Below are positions 1-7,512 of a stretch of 64,000 bases of DNA, piece after piece; the stretch's first letter is position 1; each line of letters opens with the position of its first letter. The translations under genes and the position numbers were made by a program. The stretch is taken from positions 5,394,001 through 5,458,000 of the forward strand of contig NZ_BLWC01000001.1 of the NCBI RefSeq assembly GCF_013167895.1, read 5' to 3'. This stretch comes from Streptomyces fulvorobeus. Its GTDB lineage: Bacteria; Actinomycetota; Actinomycetes; Streptomycetales; Streptomycetaceae. The notes under the pieces are model-generated. The model saw nothing but the letters and a program-made list of their open reading frames with translations, did not search any database and was not told where the DNA came from.

Positions 1-608
1 GGCCGGCCTGGGAGGTGGCGCAGGCCAACACCCTGGCCGAGCTGCGCGACTGGTCGCCGTTTGCCGGACTCCAGATCAGGTACAACCTGCTCGAACGGAC
101 CGTCGAGCGCGAACTCCTCCCGATGGCCCAGGCGTTCGACCTCCCGGTCTTCGCCTGGGGGCCGCTGGCCGACGGCCGGCTCACCGGCAAGTACCTGCGG
201 TCCGAGGGCGGCAGGCTGGACCACGTCGCCTGGGGCCAGGGCGGCAGGGGGCCGGGTGACGACGTCGTGGAGGAGACGGTACGGGTCGCCGAGGCGGCGG
301 GCCTCAGCCCCGCCCAGGTGGCGCTCGCCTGGCTGCTCTCCCGGCCGGGCAACGTGGTTCCCCTGCTCGGCGCCACCAAGGAGGAGCAACTCGCCGACAA
401 CCTCGCGGCCGTCGATGCGGTCCTGGAGGACGAGTGGCTGGCTCGCCTGGACGAGGTCAGCCGGGTGGAGCCGGGCTTCCCGCACGACTTCCTCCGCTTC
501 CCCGCGATGCGGAACGCGATCTACGGCGACCGCTGGCAGCAGGTCGACGACCTGCGCTCCACGGTGCGCCGCGTCCCGGCCGACGACCAGTACACGACGG
601 CGCGGTAG
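1..608 (+). CDS. Aldo/keto reductase, C-terminal part (cut by window start)
   Basis: The reading frame is open from base 3 to the stop at 606-608, so the gene begins upstream of the window. About 200 residues are visible. They carry the second half of an AKR barrel: 'QIRYNLLER' (the 'YN' strand before the cofactor site), 'FAWGPLADGRLTGKY', and the cofactor segment 'NVVPLLGATKEEQLADNLAA', which matches the family motif for binding the NADP adenosine phosphate. Probably an NADPH-dependent carbonyl reductase; the substrate cannot be read and the catalytic Asp/Tyr/Lys/His lie mostly outside the window. It converges on the PPOX gene, with a strong hairpin between them. Confidence 0.85.
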   Translation, partial: PAWEVAQANTLAELRDWSPFAGLQIRYNLLERTVERELLPMAQAFDLPVFAWGPLADGRLTGKYLRSEGGRLDHVAWGQGGRGPGDDVVEETVRVAEAAGLSPAQVALAWLLSRPGNVVPLLGATKEEQLADNLAAVDAVLEDEWLARLDEVSRVEPGFPHDFLRFPAMRNAIYGDRWQQVDDLRSTVRRVPADDQYTTAR

Positions 609-624
609 GCGGGCGGCGGCACGG

Positions 625-671
625 AAGCCGAGGCGGCGGAGGGGCACCTGGCCCCTCCGCCGCCTCGGCTT
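625..671. terminator. Bidirectional terminator
   Basis: A perfect 21-bp inverted repeat (arms 625-645 and 651-671, 5-base loop) followed by a short T run. It sits between the convergent aldo/keto reductase and PPOX genes and can serve both. Confidence 0.85.
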
Positions 672-695
672 TCGCCACCTGCCGCCGGGAGACGG

Positions 696-1153
696 TCAGG
701 GGTTCTTCACGTTGACCGTCTCCGAGAGATTGACCTTGGCCACGATGTGCTCGACCTTCACCCGGACGACCACGCCGTTGGGGATCGTGAACCGGTCGGA
801 GAACTCCTCCTCGCGCGCCCGGCCGTGGTACCGGCCGCCGATCCGGGCGGTCCAGGTCCGCAGCTCGTCCAGGTCCTCGCTGAGGGTCGCCCTGCCCCGT
901 ACCAGTACGAAGGAGAACGGCGGCCGCTCGTCGTCCCACAGCATGGCGATCCGGCCGTCCCGCTGGAGGGAGCGGCCCTTCACGCTGTCCTTCTGGCAGG
1001 TGTAGATGATGTCGTCGCCGTCCATGATGACGCCGACCGGCACGACGTGCGGGCTGCCGTCCTTGCGGACCACCGATGCCTTGGCGGTCCTCGGCGGGTC
1101 CGCCATGATGAACTCGCGCCACCAGCCCTCGGGGCGTCCACGTAACTGGGCAC
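696..1153 (-). CDS. PPOX-class (F420-/flavin-dependent) oxidoreductase, frame break
   Basis: Split-barrel flavin/F420-binding protein of the pyridoxamine-phosphate-oxidase superfamily. The conserved core is clear: 'PPRTAKASVVRKDGSPHVVPVG', then 'MLWDDERPPFSFVLVRGRATL' (first 20 residues diagnostic). The N-terminus is split between frames. A GTG at 1153, behind an AAGGAG ribosome site, gives 'VPSYVDAP', and the next frame continues 'EGWWREFIMADPP'. One extra G in the run 1131-1134 joins them into 152 residues, the usual family length. Starting at the ATG at 1106 would lose the conserved 'WWREF' helix and has no ribosome site. The GTG lies just downstream of the stop of the lipocalin-like gene, so the two are co-transcribed. 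Confidence 0.8.
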
Positions 1154-1155
1154 GT

Positions 1156-1572
1156 CTACTCCTTCTCCTGCTGTGTCGGATCGTCGTTCTCTGCGCGTCG
1201 CCAGGTCAGGACGCGTTCGGGCGCGCGGCCGCCCACCGGGTTCACGGCCGTGCCGCGGAGCGACAGCGCGGGGCCGTCCAGCGCGACACGGCGCACCTGC
1301 TCGGTGCCCGCCATCCGCGGATGCGCGCTGACGAGCACCGTGTGCGTCATCTCGTCCCCGGCCAGCCGCCACCGCCCGGAGTACCCCATGAAGGTCTCCA
1401 GGGCCGGGCCCTGACCGGTCTTCATCATGCTGACCGCGACATGACCGTCCGCGGTGTAGATCAGCAGCCCCGCCGGTGCGTCGCCCAGGGGGCCGGCCAC
1501 CGTCGAGCCCGACTCGTCCACCTCGGTGTACGAGTCCAGCCGCCAGACCCCGACGACGTCGTCCGGGGTCAT
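1156..1572 (-). CDS. Lipocalin-like domain protein
   Basis: 138 residues with the lipocalin-like pattern: 'VVGVWRLDSYTEVDESG', 'GLLIYTADGHVAVSMM', then 'YSGRWRLAGDEMTHTV' and 'VRRVALDGPALSLRG'. There is no signal peptide, so it is probably cytoplasmic; such small beta-barrels often bind hydrophobic ligands or act in polyketide-like pathways, but no ligand can be named. Its ATG overlaps the TGA of the upstream secreted protein (ATGA), and its stop is 2 bases before the PPOX start, so the three genes form one coupled unit. Confidence 0.75.
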   Translation of the reverse strand: MTPDDVVGVWRLDSYTEVDESGSTVAGPLGDAPAGLLIYTADGHVAVSMMKTGQGPALETFMGYSGRWRLAGDEMTHTVLVSAHPRMAGTEQVRRVALDGPALSLRGTAVNPVGGRAPERVLTWRRAENDDPTQQEKE

Positions 1573-2648
1573 CGCACGCGCCGGCTGGAGACCCGGTAGG
1601 GGCCGAGCCGGAAGGACGCGCCCTGCCCGAACAGGCGGCCGGCCTCGGTGCTCTCCTCATCCGCGAACTCCAGCTCGGCGGGTGCGCCGACCGAGGGCCG
1701 GTAGTACGTCGAGTGAGTCCGCGAGGAGAGCCGGACGAGCCCCTTGTCGGTGGGCCATGAGGCGTCCAGGAGGGTGAGGAGTCCCAGACCGGCGTTGAGC
1801 TGCCGGGGCTTGATCAGCGTCTCCTCACCACCCTCGTCCAGGGTCGCGGTCGAGCGGTCCAGCCGGAAACCGATGCGGTCCACCCGGAACACCTCGCGGC
1901 CGTCGATCAGCCAGCGGACGACCCCGGCGGCGCGGTCGTAGGCGATGCCGAAGCGGTGGGTGTCGTCCGGAGCGCGGTCGGCGAGCGGCACCGTGTGGGC
2001 GAAGGAGGCGTAGTCGCCCAGCTCGCCGCGCATGAAGGTGGGCCGGCCGTACCACGCGTAGATCCGCTTGTTGGTGACCACGAAGTCGAAGGAGACGGAG
2101 GTCTCCGGGTCCGTGGTCAGCATCATCGCGGAGGCGAGGCGCAGGTCGTCGTCCGGGTCGCTCACCGCGTCGCCGAAGGGGTGCCCCGCGGTGCCGTAGG
2201 TGCGGCCGGAGAGCCGGGTCTCGAAGAGCAGCTCGTAACCGTCCTCGGCGTCGAAGCCAGGGTGCCCGCTCGTCGCGGTGTGGCTGGTGTAGGCGATGAA
2301 CTTGGCGTGGTCGCCCGAGCCGGGCATACCGATCGGGTTGTCGGCGGGGATGGTCTGGGTGAAGGCGGGCTCGCCCGTCACCGGGTGGCTTCCGCGTGCC
2401 CGTACGGACAGTTCGCCCTTGCGGGTGGTGACCACGCCGTCGTCGGCCCGGTACGGGCCCCCGGCCACGTGGAACCAGCGGGCGTCTTCGCCCTCGGCGC
2501 GGAAGCCGTCCGCGAAGTCGTCCCAGACCATGCGGTAGTCGCGGCTGTCCCGCCGGGCGGTCGCCGTTCCGGGCGTCGCCATGACGGTGCCCAGCGCGGC
2601 GGCGGCCAGCAGCAGGGCGTGCCGGGAGACGAATGTTCTGCGCGGCAT
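1569..2648 (-). CDS. Secreted protein of unknown function, paralogue A (DUF6081-like)
   Basis: 359 residues. The start at 2648 is chosen because it opens a signal peptide (MPRRTFVSRH, then a hydrophobic stretch to about residue 28, with a twin-arginine-like RRTFV). The frame remains open far upstream, but that extension has non-protein-like arginine-rich composition. The mature part shares 'RTYGT', 'VSDP', 'RLAS', 'YAWYGR' and 'LFGQGA' blocks with the protein at 4458-5522, so the two are paralogues. The alternating strand pattern suggests a jelly-roll or lectin-like fold, which is inference. I believe it matches the family called DUF6081; no activity is known to me. Confidence 0.75.
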   Translation of the reverse strand: MPRRTFVSRHALLLAAAALGTVMATPGTATARRDSRDYRMVWDDFADGFRAEGEDARWFHVAGGPYRADDGVVTTRKGELSVRARGSHPVTGEPAFTQTIPADNPIGMPGSGDHAKFIAYTSHTATSGHPGFDAEDGYELLFETRLSGRTYGTAGHPFGDAVSDPDDDLRLASAMMLTTDPETSVSFDFVVTNKRIYAWYGRPTFMRGELGDYASFAHTVPLADRAPDDTHRFGIAYDRAAGVVRWLIDGREVFRVDRIGFRLDRSTATLDEGGEETLIKPRQLNAGLGLLTLLDASWPTDKGLVRLSSRTHSTYYRPSVGAPAELEFADEESTEAGRLFGQGASFRLGPYRVSSRRVR

Positions 2649-2692
2649 GGGAGCCGCCCCTTTCCTCGTCGGATGATGTTTCGGGGCCGGGC

Positions 2693-3370
2693 TCACCGGT
2701 GGCCCTCCAGTACGGCGGTGACCGCGGCGGCGAAGGAGTCCACGACCGTGTCGGCCCCGGCCCGCTTCAGTTCGTCCGGCGACGACACGCCGTACGAGAC
2801 ACCGATCACGCTCATCCCGGCGGCCCGGCCCATCTCCGCGTCGGGCACCCCGTCGCCGATGACGACGCACTGCCCGGGAGCGAGGCCGAGCGCCCCGGCG
2901 ACGTGCAGGGCCATGTCCGGGTTCGGTTTGCCGCGTGCCACGGTGTCGTCGCCCGCGATGACCTTCAGCCAGGCGTCCAGACCGGTGATCTGCGCGATCG
3001 CGTGCGCGGCCTTCTCCACCTTCGAGGTCGCCAGCGCCAGCCCGAAGCCGGCCGCGGAGAGCGCCTCGAGTCCGTCGAGGACGCCGGGGTAGAGCAGCGC
3101 GGGACCGGCCGCCCGCACGTGGGCGCCGAACCGCCGCCCGTACTCCTCGGTCGCCGCGGTGACCTTCGGGTCGTCGACGGAAAGGTTCATCAGCCCGGCG
3201 AGCGAGGCGGCCAGCGGCCGTCCGACCGTGGCCAGGATCGCCTGACGGGACACCTCGGTACCCGCCGCCGACAACACGTCGGCGGTGATGGCGGCGATCG
3301 CCGCGGGGGTGTCGGCGAGCGTCCCGTCCAGGTCGAGGATGACCCCGCGGGTCGCCGCGGGGGCGGTCAC
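2693..3370 (-). CDS. HAD-superfamily phosphatase coupled to the PsuG-like gene
   Basis: 225 residues. HAD motifs are complete: motif I 'DLDGTLAD', motif II 'LATSK', motif III Lys in 'ARGKPNPD', motif IV '[12 protein letters not shown]', with a helical cap between I and II (subfamily IA). The start is the GTG at 3370, whose GTGA overlaps the stop of the PsuG-like gene, so the two are translationally coupled. In the alnumycin (AlnA/AlnB) and indigoidine (IndA/IndB) clusters the same pairing occurs, with the HAD enzyme removing phosphate from a C-ribosyl-phosphate product. By analogy this enzyme may dephosphorylate the product of its partner; phosphoglycolate-type activity is the alternative. 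Confidence 0.8.
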   Translation of the reverse strand: MTAPAATRGVILDLDGTLADTPAAIAAITADVLSAAGTEVSRQAILATVGRPLAASLAGLMNLSVDDPKVTAATEEYGRRFGAHVRAAGPALLYPGVLDGLEALSAAGFGLALATSKVEKAAHAIAQITGLDAWLKVIAGDDTVARGKPNPDMALHVAGALGLAPGQCVVIGDGVPDAEMGRAAGMSVIGVSYGVSSPDELKRAGADTVVDSFAAAVTAVLEGHR

Positions 3371-4287
3371 CGCTCGGCCTGCACGGCGCTCAGGGCCACG
3401 GAGAACTCCCCGGCGACCCGGGCGGTGCTCAGCAGCAGCGACCGGCCGGCCTTCGGCAGCATGCCGTCGGACGCCCTGGCGAGCGCCTTCATCAGGTAGG
3501 GGCTGACCGCGTTGCCCACGATCCCGTCCCGGTCGCACTGGGCGAGCGCGTCGGCTATGGCGGTCTCCACCACGGTGTTGTCCGCCGCGTCCCGCTCGTC
3601 GATCGGGTTGGTCAGCAGGACCGTTCCCGGTCCGTTGACCTCCCAGTGCGCCTCGGCGGCACGGGCGGCGGTGTGCAGGTCGTCCATCCGCTGCACGGAC
3701 ACGTCGGCCTCGCGCACCACGAACGCCGGCAGCTTGCCGGTGCGGTACCCGTAGACCGGGATGCCCGCGGTCTCCAGGTACTCGGCGGTCAGCCGGTGGT
3801 CCAGGATGCTCTTGGCGCCGCCGCAGACCACGGTCATCCGGGTACGGCGGAACTGGAGCAGGTCGGGGGAGATGTCGAGCGTGTCCTGCCCCCGCCGGTG
3901 GACCCCGCCGATGCCCGCCGTGGTGAACACCTGGATGCCCGCCCGCTCGGCGATCACGATGGTGCCCGCCACCGTCGTCGCGCCCAGGCCGCCGCCCGCC
4001 AGCGCGGCACCGATGTCCCGGGCGCTGATCTTCGGGATGCCCTTGGTGGCCGAGAAGCGCTCGATGAGCTCGTCCGTCAGGCCGACGACCAGCTTCCCGC
4101 CGGCGATCCCGATGGTGGCCGGAACCGCCCCGGCGTCCCGCACGGCCTTCTCGATCAGGGACGCGGTCTCGGACGAGGGGTCGGTGGTGATGAGCGACGA
4201 CTCCAGGGCCACCACCGGACGGCGCTCCGCCAGTGCGGTGGCGATCTCCTCGCTGACCTCGAGCAGCGGATCGGGCTGTCGTTCCAT
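3367..4287 (-). CDS. PsuG/IndA/AlnA-family C-ribosidase or C-glycosynthase, divergent active site
   Basis: 306 residues, aligned over the full length with pseudouridine-5'-phosphate glycosidases. Start ATG 4287 follows AGGAAGGA. Retained catalytic positions: Glu29 in 'VALES', Lys86 in 'PKISARD', Lys159 in 'GGAKSILD' (the Schiff-base lysine), and the phosphate/metal loop '[16 protein letters not shown]'. Changed: the family His-Gly after 'EST' reads 'SSLITTD' here, and the conserved Asn-Asn before 'AR' near the C-terminus reads Ser287-Thr288. There is no PfkB-type pseudouridine kinase beside it; a HAD phosphatase overlaps instead. Ordinary pseudouridine salvage is therefore less likely than C-ribosylation or cleavage of some other C-nucleoside. 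Substrate unknown. Confidence 0.8.
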   Translation of the reverse strand: MERQPDPLLEVSEEIATALAERRPVVALESSLITTDPSSETASLIEKAVRDAGAVPATIGIAGGKLVVGLTDELIERFSATKGIPKISARDIGAALAGGGLGATTVAGTIVIAERAGIQVFTTAGIGGVHRRGQDTLDISPDLLQFRRTRMTVVCGGAKSILDHRLTAEYLETAGIPVYGYRTGKLPAFVVREADVSVQRMDDLHTAARAAEAHWEVNGPGTVLLTNPIDERDAADNTVVETAIADALAQCDRDGIVGNAVSPYLMKALARASDGMLPKAGRSLLLSTARVAGEFSVALSAVQAER

Positions 4288-4457
4288 GTCCGGGGGTCCT
4301 TCCTCATGGGTGGGAACTGGCTCGGCCACCATCAGGTCCCCCGCTGGAGCGCCGGTCGAGCAGCCGTCGAAGCCACGGCCGCAGCGGTACTCCAGAGAAA
4401 ATCCGGTGACGGACGCCACGGTGTGAGGAGGCAAGCACGCTGAAACAGGGGGTAGTT

Positions 4458-5522
4458 GTGACAAGGCGAACGGCAAGACGCAAGCTGGCGTACGCACTGG
4501 TGGCCGGGGCAGCGGTGACGGCTCTGCTGCCGGCCACCGCACAGTCGGCGCCGAAGGCGGCGGAATCCGGCGGCACGGTCCTGTTCAAGGACGGGTTCGG
4601 CACCGGGTTCTCCTCCGGCGAGAACGGCGACTGGATGGTCCTCGGCGACACCGAATGGCCGGATGGCGACGCCGTCATCTCCACCGCGGGTGGCGTGCTC
4701 GACGTGAAGCCGACCGGTGTCAACCCCAGGACCGGCCACCCCGCGTACGCGCGGAGCGTCGGACCGCAGGGCGGCGAGGGCGCGGACGACCACATCAAGT
4801 GGATCGCCTTCCCCAACCGCTACACCGCCGACGGCACCCCTGGCTTCGAGGTCCCGGACACCGGCTCCATCAGCTGTGAGCACCGGGTGGCGGGCCGGAC
4901 CTACGGCACCGAGAACCCGTTCGGGCGCACCGTGTCGGACCCGGCGTCCGACATCCGGCTCGCCTCCATCGCGCTGATCACGGCGGACTTCGAGTCGCAG
5001 GCGATCGCCGACTTCTCGGTGACCAACGACGCCGTGTACGCCATCTACGAGCGGCTGCCGAGCGCGACCGAGGACTACGCGGCGTACGGCTACGCGATAC
5101 CGGTCGCCAGGACCGCGCCGGGAGAGATGCACGACCTGGAGGTCCGTGTCGACCAGGGCGGCAAGCGCGTCGCCTGGTACGTGGACGGTGCGCTGAAGCT
5201 GCGCACCGACAAGATCGGCACGCGCGCCTTCGACCGCAAGTACATGACGCTGGACCACGGCGGGACCGAGGAGGAGCTGACGCTCCATCAGATCAGCTGC
5301 GGGATGGCCCTGGGCAGTCTGCTGGACGGCGCGAAGCCGGGTGCTGCCGACGGCAAGGCGCTGGTCAGGCTCAAGGACAGGCAGGACTTCTACTACGATC
5401 CGCGGGCCGGCGAGCCCGTGGAGCAGACGTTCCTCGACCCAGAGAGCCGGGTCGAGAACCGGCTCTTCGGCCAGGGGGCCCGGATGCGGCTCGACGCGAC
5501 CAGGGTCGTCGTGCGGCCCTGA
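4458..5522 (+). CDS. Secreted protein of unknown function, paralogue B (DUF6081-like)
   Basis: 354 residues. Start GTG 4458 follows an AGGGGG site by about 6 bases and opens a signal peptide (MTRRTARRK, hydrophobic to 'LLPATAQSAP'). It shares 'RTYGT', 'FGRTVSDP', 'RLASI' and 'LFGQGA' blocks with the protein at 1569-2648. Divergent from the PsuG-like gene with 170 bp between them. The pair of paralogues flanks the PsuG/HAD module, which suggests a shared role, for instance handling an exported or extracellular ligand; this is inference. No catalytic motif recognised. Confidence 0.75.
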   Translation: MTRRTARRKLAYALVAGAAVTALLPATAQSAPKAAESGGTVLFKDGFGTGFSSGENGDWMVLGDTEWPDGDAVISTAGGVLDVKPTGVNPRTGHPAYARSVGPQGGEGADDHIKWIAFPNRYTADGTPGFEVPDTGSISCEHRVAGRTYGTENPFGRTVSDPASDIRLASIALITADFESQAIADFSVTNDAVYAIYERLPSATEDYAAYGYAIPVARTAPGEMHDLEVRVDQGGKRVAWYVDGALKLRTDKIGTRAFDRKYMTLDHGGTEEELTLHQISCGMALGSLLDGAKPGAADGKALVRLKDRQDFYYDPRAGEPVEQTFLDPESRVENRLFGQGARMRLDATRVVVRP

Positions 5523-5542
5523 CCACGGCTGACCACCTCTAC

Positions 5543-5582
5543 GGCGATGGAGCGGAACCCCCCCGGGTCCCGCTCCATCGCC
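5543..5582. terminator. Bidirectional terminator
   Basis: Perfect 13-bp arms 5543-5555 and 5570-5582, with further pairing of GGAACCC with GGGTCC inside the loop. It separates the convergent paralogue B and SARP genes. Confidence 0.8.
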
Positions 5583-5597
5583 ATCAGCCGGTGGTGA

Positions 5598-6418
5598 TCA
5601 GCCTGCCCTGAGCAGGAGTTCGGGCTCGGGGGAGGAGTCGGACAGCCGGCCCTGGTCCCCGTTCAGCACCTCCTGGTGCAACCGCTGGATGCGGCCGGAC
5701 GGCTCGACCCCCAGTTCGCCGACGAGCGTGGCCCGCAGCTGCTGGTAGACCTCCAGCGCCCGCCAGTTGTGCCCCGACCGGCACAGCGCGATCATCAACT
5801 GCGCGTGGAAGCTCTCGTGCAGCGGGTGCCGCGCCACCAGCATGCGCAGTTCGCCGATGAGGTCGGCGTGCCGGCCGAGCCGCAGGTCGGCCTCGACCCG
5901 CAGTTCCAGCGCCCGGGCCCTGCCCTCCTCGATGCCCAGGATCTCGGTGTCCAGGAGAGGCCCCGTCGGCACGTCGACGAGTGCCGGGCCCTGCCACAGG
6001 CCGAGCGCGCGGCCGAGCAGCTCGGCCGCGCGGGCGGCGTCCCCCCGCTCCAGCGCCGTGCCCCCTCCGCCGTGAGCCGCTGGAAGTCGACGACGTCACT
6101 GCTGCGGACCGGCTCGCTGAGCTGGTATCCGCCGAAGCGCGTGCTCAGCACGTCCTTGGCCTGGGGGCGCCGGGCGTCCGGGCGCGCCGCGCTGATCCTG
6201 CGGCGGAGCTGGAGGATGTAGGTCTGGAGCGTCGTCTGTGCGCTGCGGGGTATCCGGTCCCCCCAGATCTCCTCCATCAGGACCGGAACGGGCACGATCC
6301 GTCCTGCCCGCAGCGCGAGGAGAGCCAATATCTGCCGGGGCTTTCCGGCACTCGGGACGACCGATGTGCCGTCAAGGCGTACGTCGAGCGGTCCCAATAC
6401 TTTGATTTCCACAACCAA
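5598..6418 (-). CDS. SARP-family transcriptional activator, frame break
   Basis: Two overlapping frames together give one small SARP of 273 residues. The N-terminal frame (from ATG 6418) holds the OmpR-like winged helix ('VLGPLDVRLDG', 'PRQILALLALRAG', 'LQTYILQLRRRI'). The second frame holds the bacterial transcriptional activation domain ('LVDVPTGPLLDTEI', 'LIGELRMLVARHPLHE', 'LRATLVGELGVEPS'). One added G at about 6055-6058 restores 'EGARALERGDAARAAELLGR'. SARPs typically activate secondary-metabolite genes by binding direct heptamer repeats; four TGAA-containing heptamers lie just upstream of this gene. Its target may be the neighbouring PsuG/HAD and secreted-protein genes, which is inference. 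Confidence 0.85.
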
Positions 6419-6459
6419 GCCCCCTGTTCGGAAATTTCAACGGGAGCCTTGCAGAGGAA

Positions 6460-6502
6460 CTTGAATCTTCACAGTGAATCCGTCATGAAAGCGTCCATGA
6501 AT
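6460..6502. promoter_or_regulatory. Four phased TGAA heptamers upstream of the SARP gene
   Basis: On the plus strand CTTGAAT (6460), AGTGAAT (6473), CATGAAA (6484) and CATGAAT (6496) lie 11-13 bases apart, roughly one helical turn, 42-84 bases upstream of the SARP start in a locally AT-rich stretch. Direct heptamer repeats with about 11-bp period are the classic SARP recognition pattern, so autoregulation is plausible. The remainder of 6503-6683 shows nothing further. Confidence 0.45.
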
Positions 6503-6683
6503 TCATCATGTTTGGCTGATGAGGGCCTACGGTGGGGCCGGATCCGGCCAAGTTGAAAATTAATGGATCGGATACGACGACGTCATCCAGGCGGCTGAGT
6601 GTGAAATGCGCCACGGCCGGGAGGGCGTGGCCGATTTGACCTGACGTGAATTCCTCATCCAGGGGGGTCCGGACGTAACAGAA

Positions 6684-6708
6684 CCCCGTTCCACATGCTG
6701 GAACGGGG
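6684..6708. terminator. Terminator of the DUF1579-like gene
   Basis: Perfect 10-bp inverted repeat (6684-6693 and 6699-6708, loop CATGC) located 50 bases downstream of the stop of the minus-strand gene 6759-7331. Confidence 0.7.
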
Positions 6709-6758
6709 CTTGCGGTGGTGTCCGGATCAGGTCCGGGGCGTGAATGGCGTCAGCCGGG

Positions 6759-7331
6759 TCAGTTCCGTCGGCAGTCCACGTGGCTGATCGCCTTCCACTC
6801 CTCTCCGGGGAACCTGATGAATGCGTCGTCGGTGAACCGGTCGCCGTCGACGATACGGAACTCGTCCTTGCTGGCGACGTGTCCCGCCGGGATGACGTAG
6901 GGCCCCCTGAAGCGGAGCATGCCGTTGTCGTTCCAGCCCTGGGAAGTCGCGGTTCCGGTATTGCCCCAGGTGTCCCAGTAGAACGAGGTGAACTCGTCGT
7001 CGACCGCGTTGCGGCCGAACACCCAGCGCCCTTCGAAGGCGGGTGTGGTGCCTATCAGGCGCATCTCGTAGAAGGCGCCGCCCAGCGTCTTCTCCGTCTT
7101 CCAGTCGACGTTCACCGTGACGGGTTCGGCGAGGGTGAGATCGGTGTACGCGCAGCTGAAGTCACCGAGCAGGAAGTCCAGCTCGGTGATGGGGCCGGCG
7201 CCGTTCGTTCCGCTCCTGGGCGCGGCCTGCTGTCCCCAGGCGGTCATGGAGCCCGTCGTGACGAGTGCGAGCGCGCCGGCGAGCGTGGCGAGCGCGCGGA
7301 GCCGGAAGCGGCTGGAAGATGCGGAGAGCAT
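6759..7331 (-). CDS. Secreted DUF1579-like protein
   Basis: 190 residues with a typical signal peptide (arginines, then 'ALATLAGALALVTTGS', cleavage probably after 'TAWGQQA'). The mature part begins 'ITELDFLLGDFSCAYTDL' and contains 'GGAFYEMRLIG', 'FEGRWVFGRN', 'FYWDTWGN', the pattern of DUF1579-type beta-barrel proteins related to lipocalins. No function is known. It is a single gene with its own terminator; the MFS gene upstream also has its own terminator, so it is probably monocistronic. Confidence 0.65.
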   Translation of the reverse strand: MLSASSSRFRLRALATLAGALALVTTGSMTAWGQQAAPRSGTNGAGPITELDFLLGDFSCAYTDLTLAEPVTVNVDWKTEKTLGGAFYEMRLIGTTPAFEGRWVFGRNAVDDEFTSFYWDTWGNTGTATSQGWNDNGMLRFRGPYVIPAGHVASKDEFRIVDGDRFTDDAFIRFPGEEWKAISHVDCRRN

Positions 7332-7438
7332 GAGGCACGTCCTCTTCTGTGGAAGGTGATGTGCCGCTCACCGTGCCCCGTCGCCCTAGAGAGGGAGTGG
7401 CGGGACAACGGTGCGGGGGTGGTGGGCCGACGGAGCGG

Positions 7439-7468
7439 TGCCCCGCCGCGAGCGCTCGCGGCGGGGCA
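7439..7468. terminator. Terminator of the MFS efflux gene
   Basis: A perfect 30-bp palindrome (15-bp arms meeting at 7453/7454) 45 bases downstream of the MFS stop on the minus strand. Confidence 0.75.
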
Positions 7469-7512
7469 TGGGCGGAAGGGGGAGCTTCCGGGTCCGTTCT
7501 GCTGCGGACGGT

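Noticed and set aside
5598-6418. Programmed frameshifting in the SARP gene
   Set aside because: There is no slippery heptamer or downstream pseudoknot at the break, and six other genes in the window show the same type of one-base loss in unrelated families.
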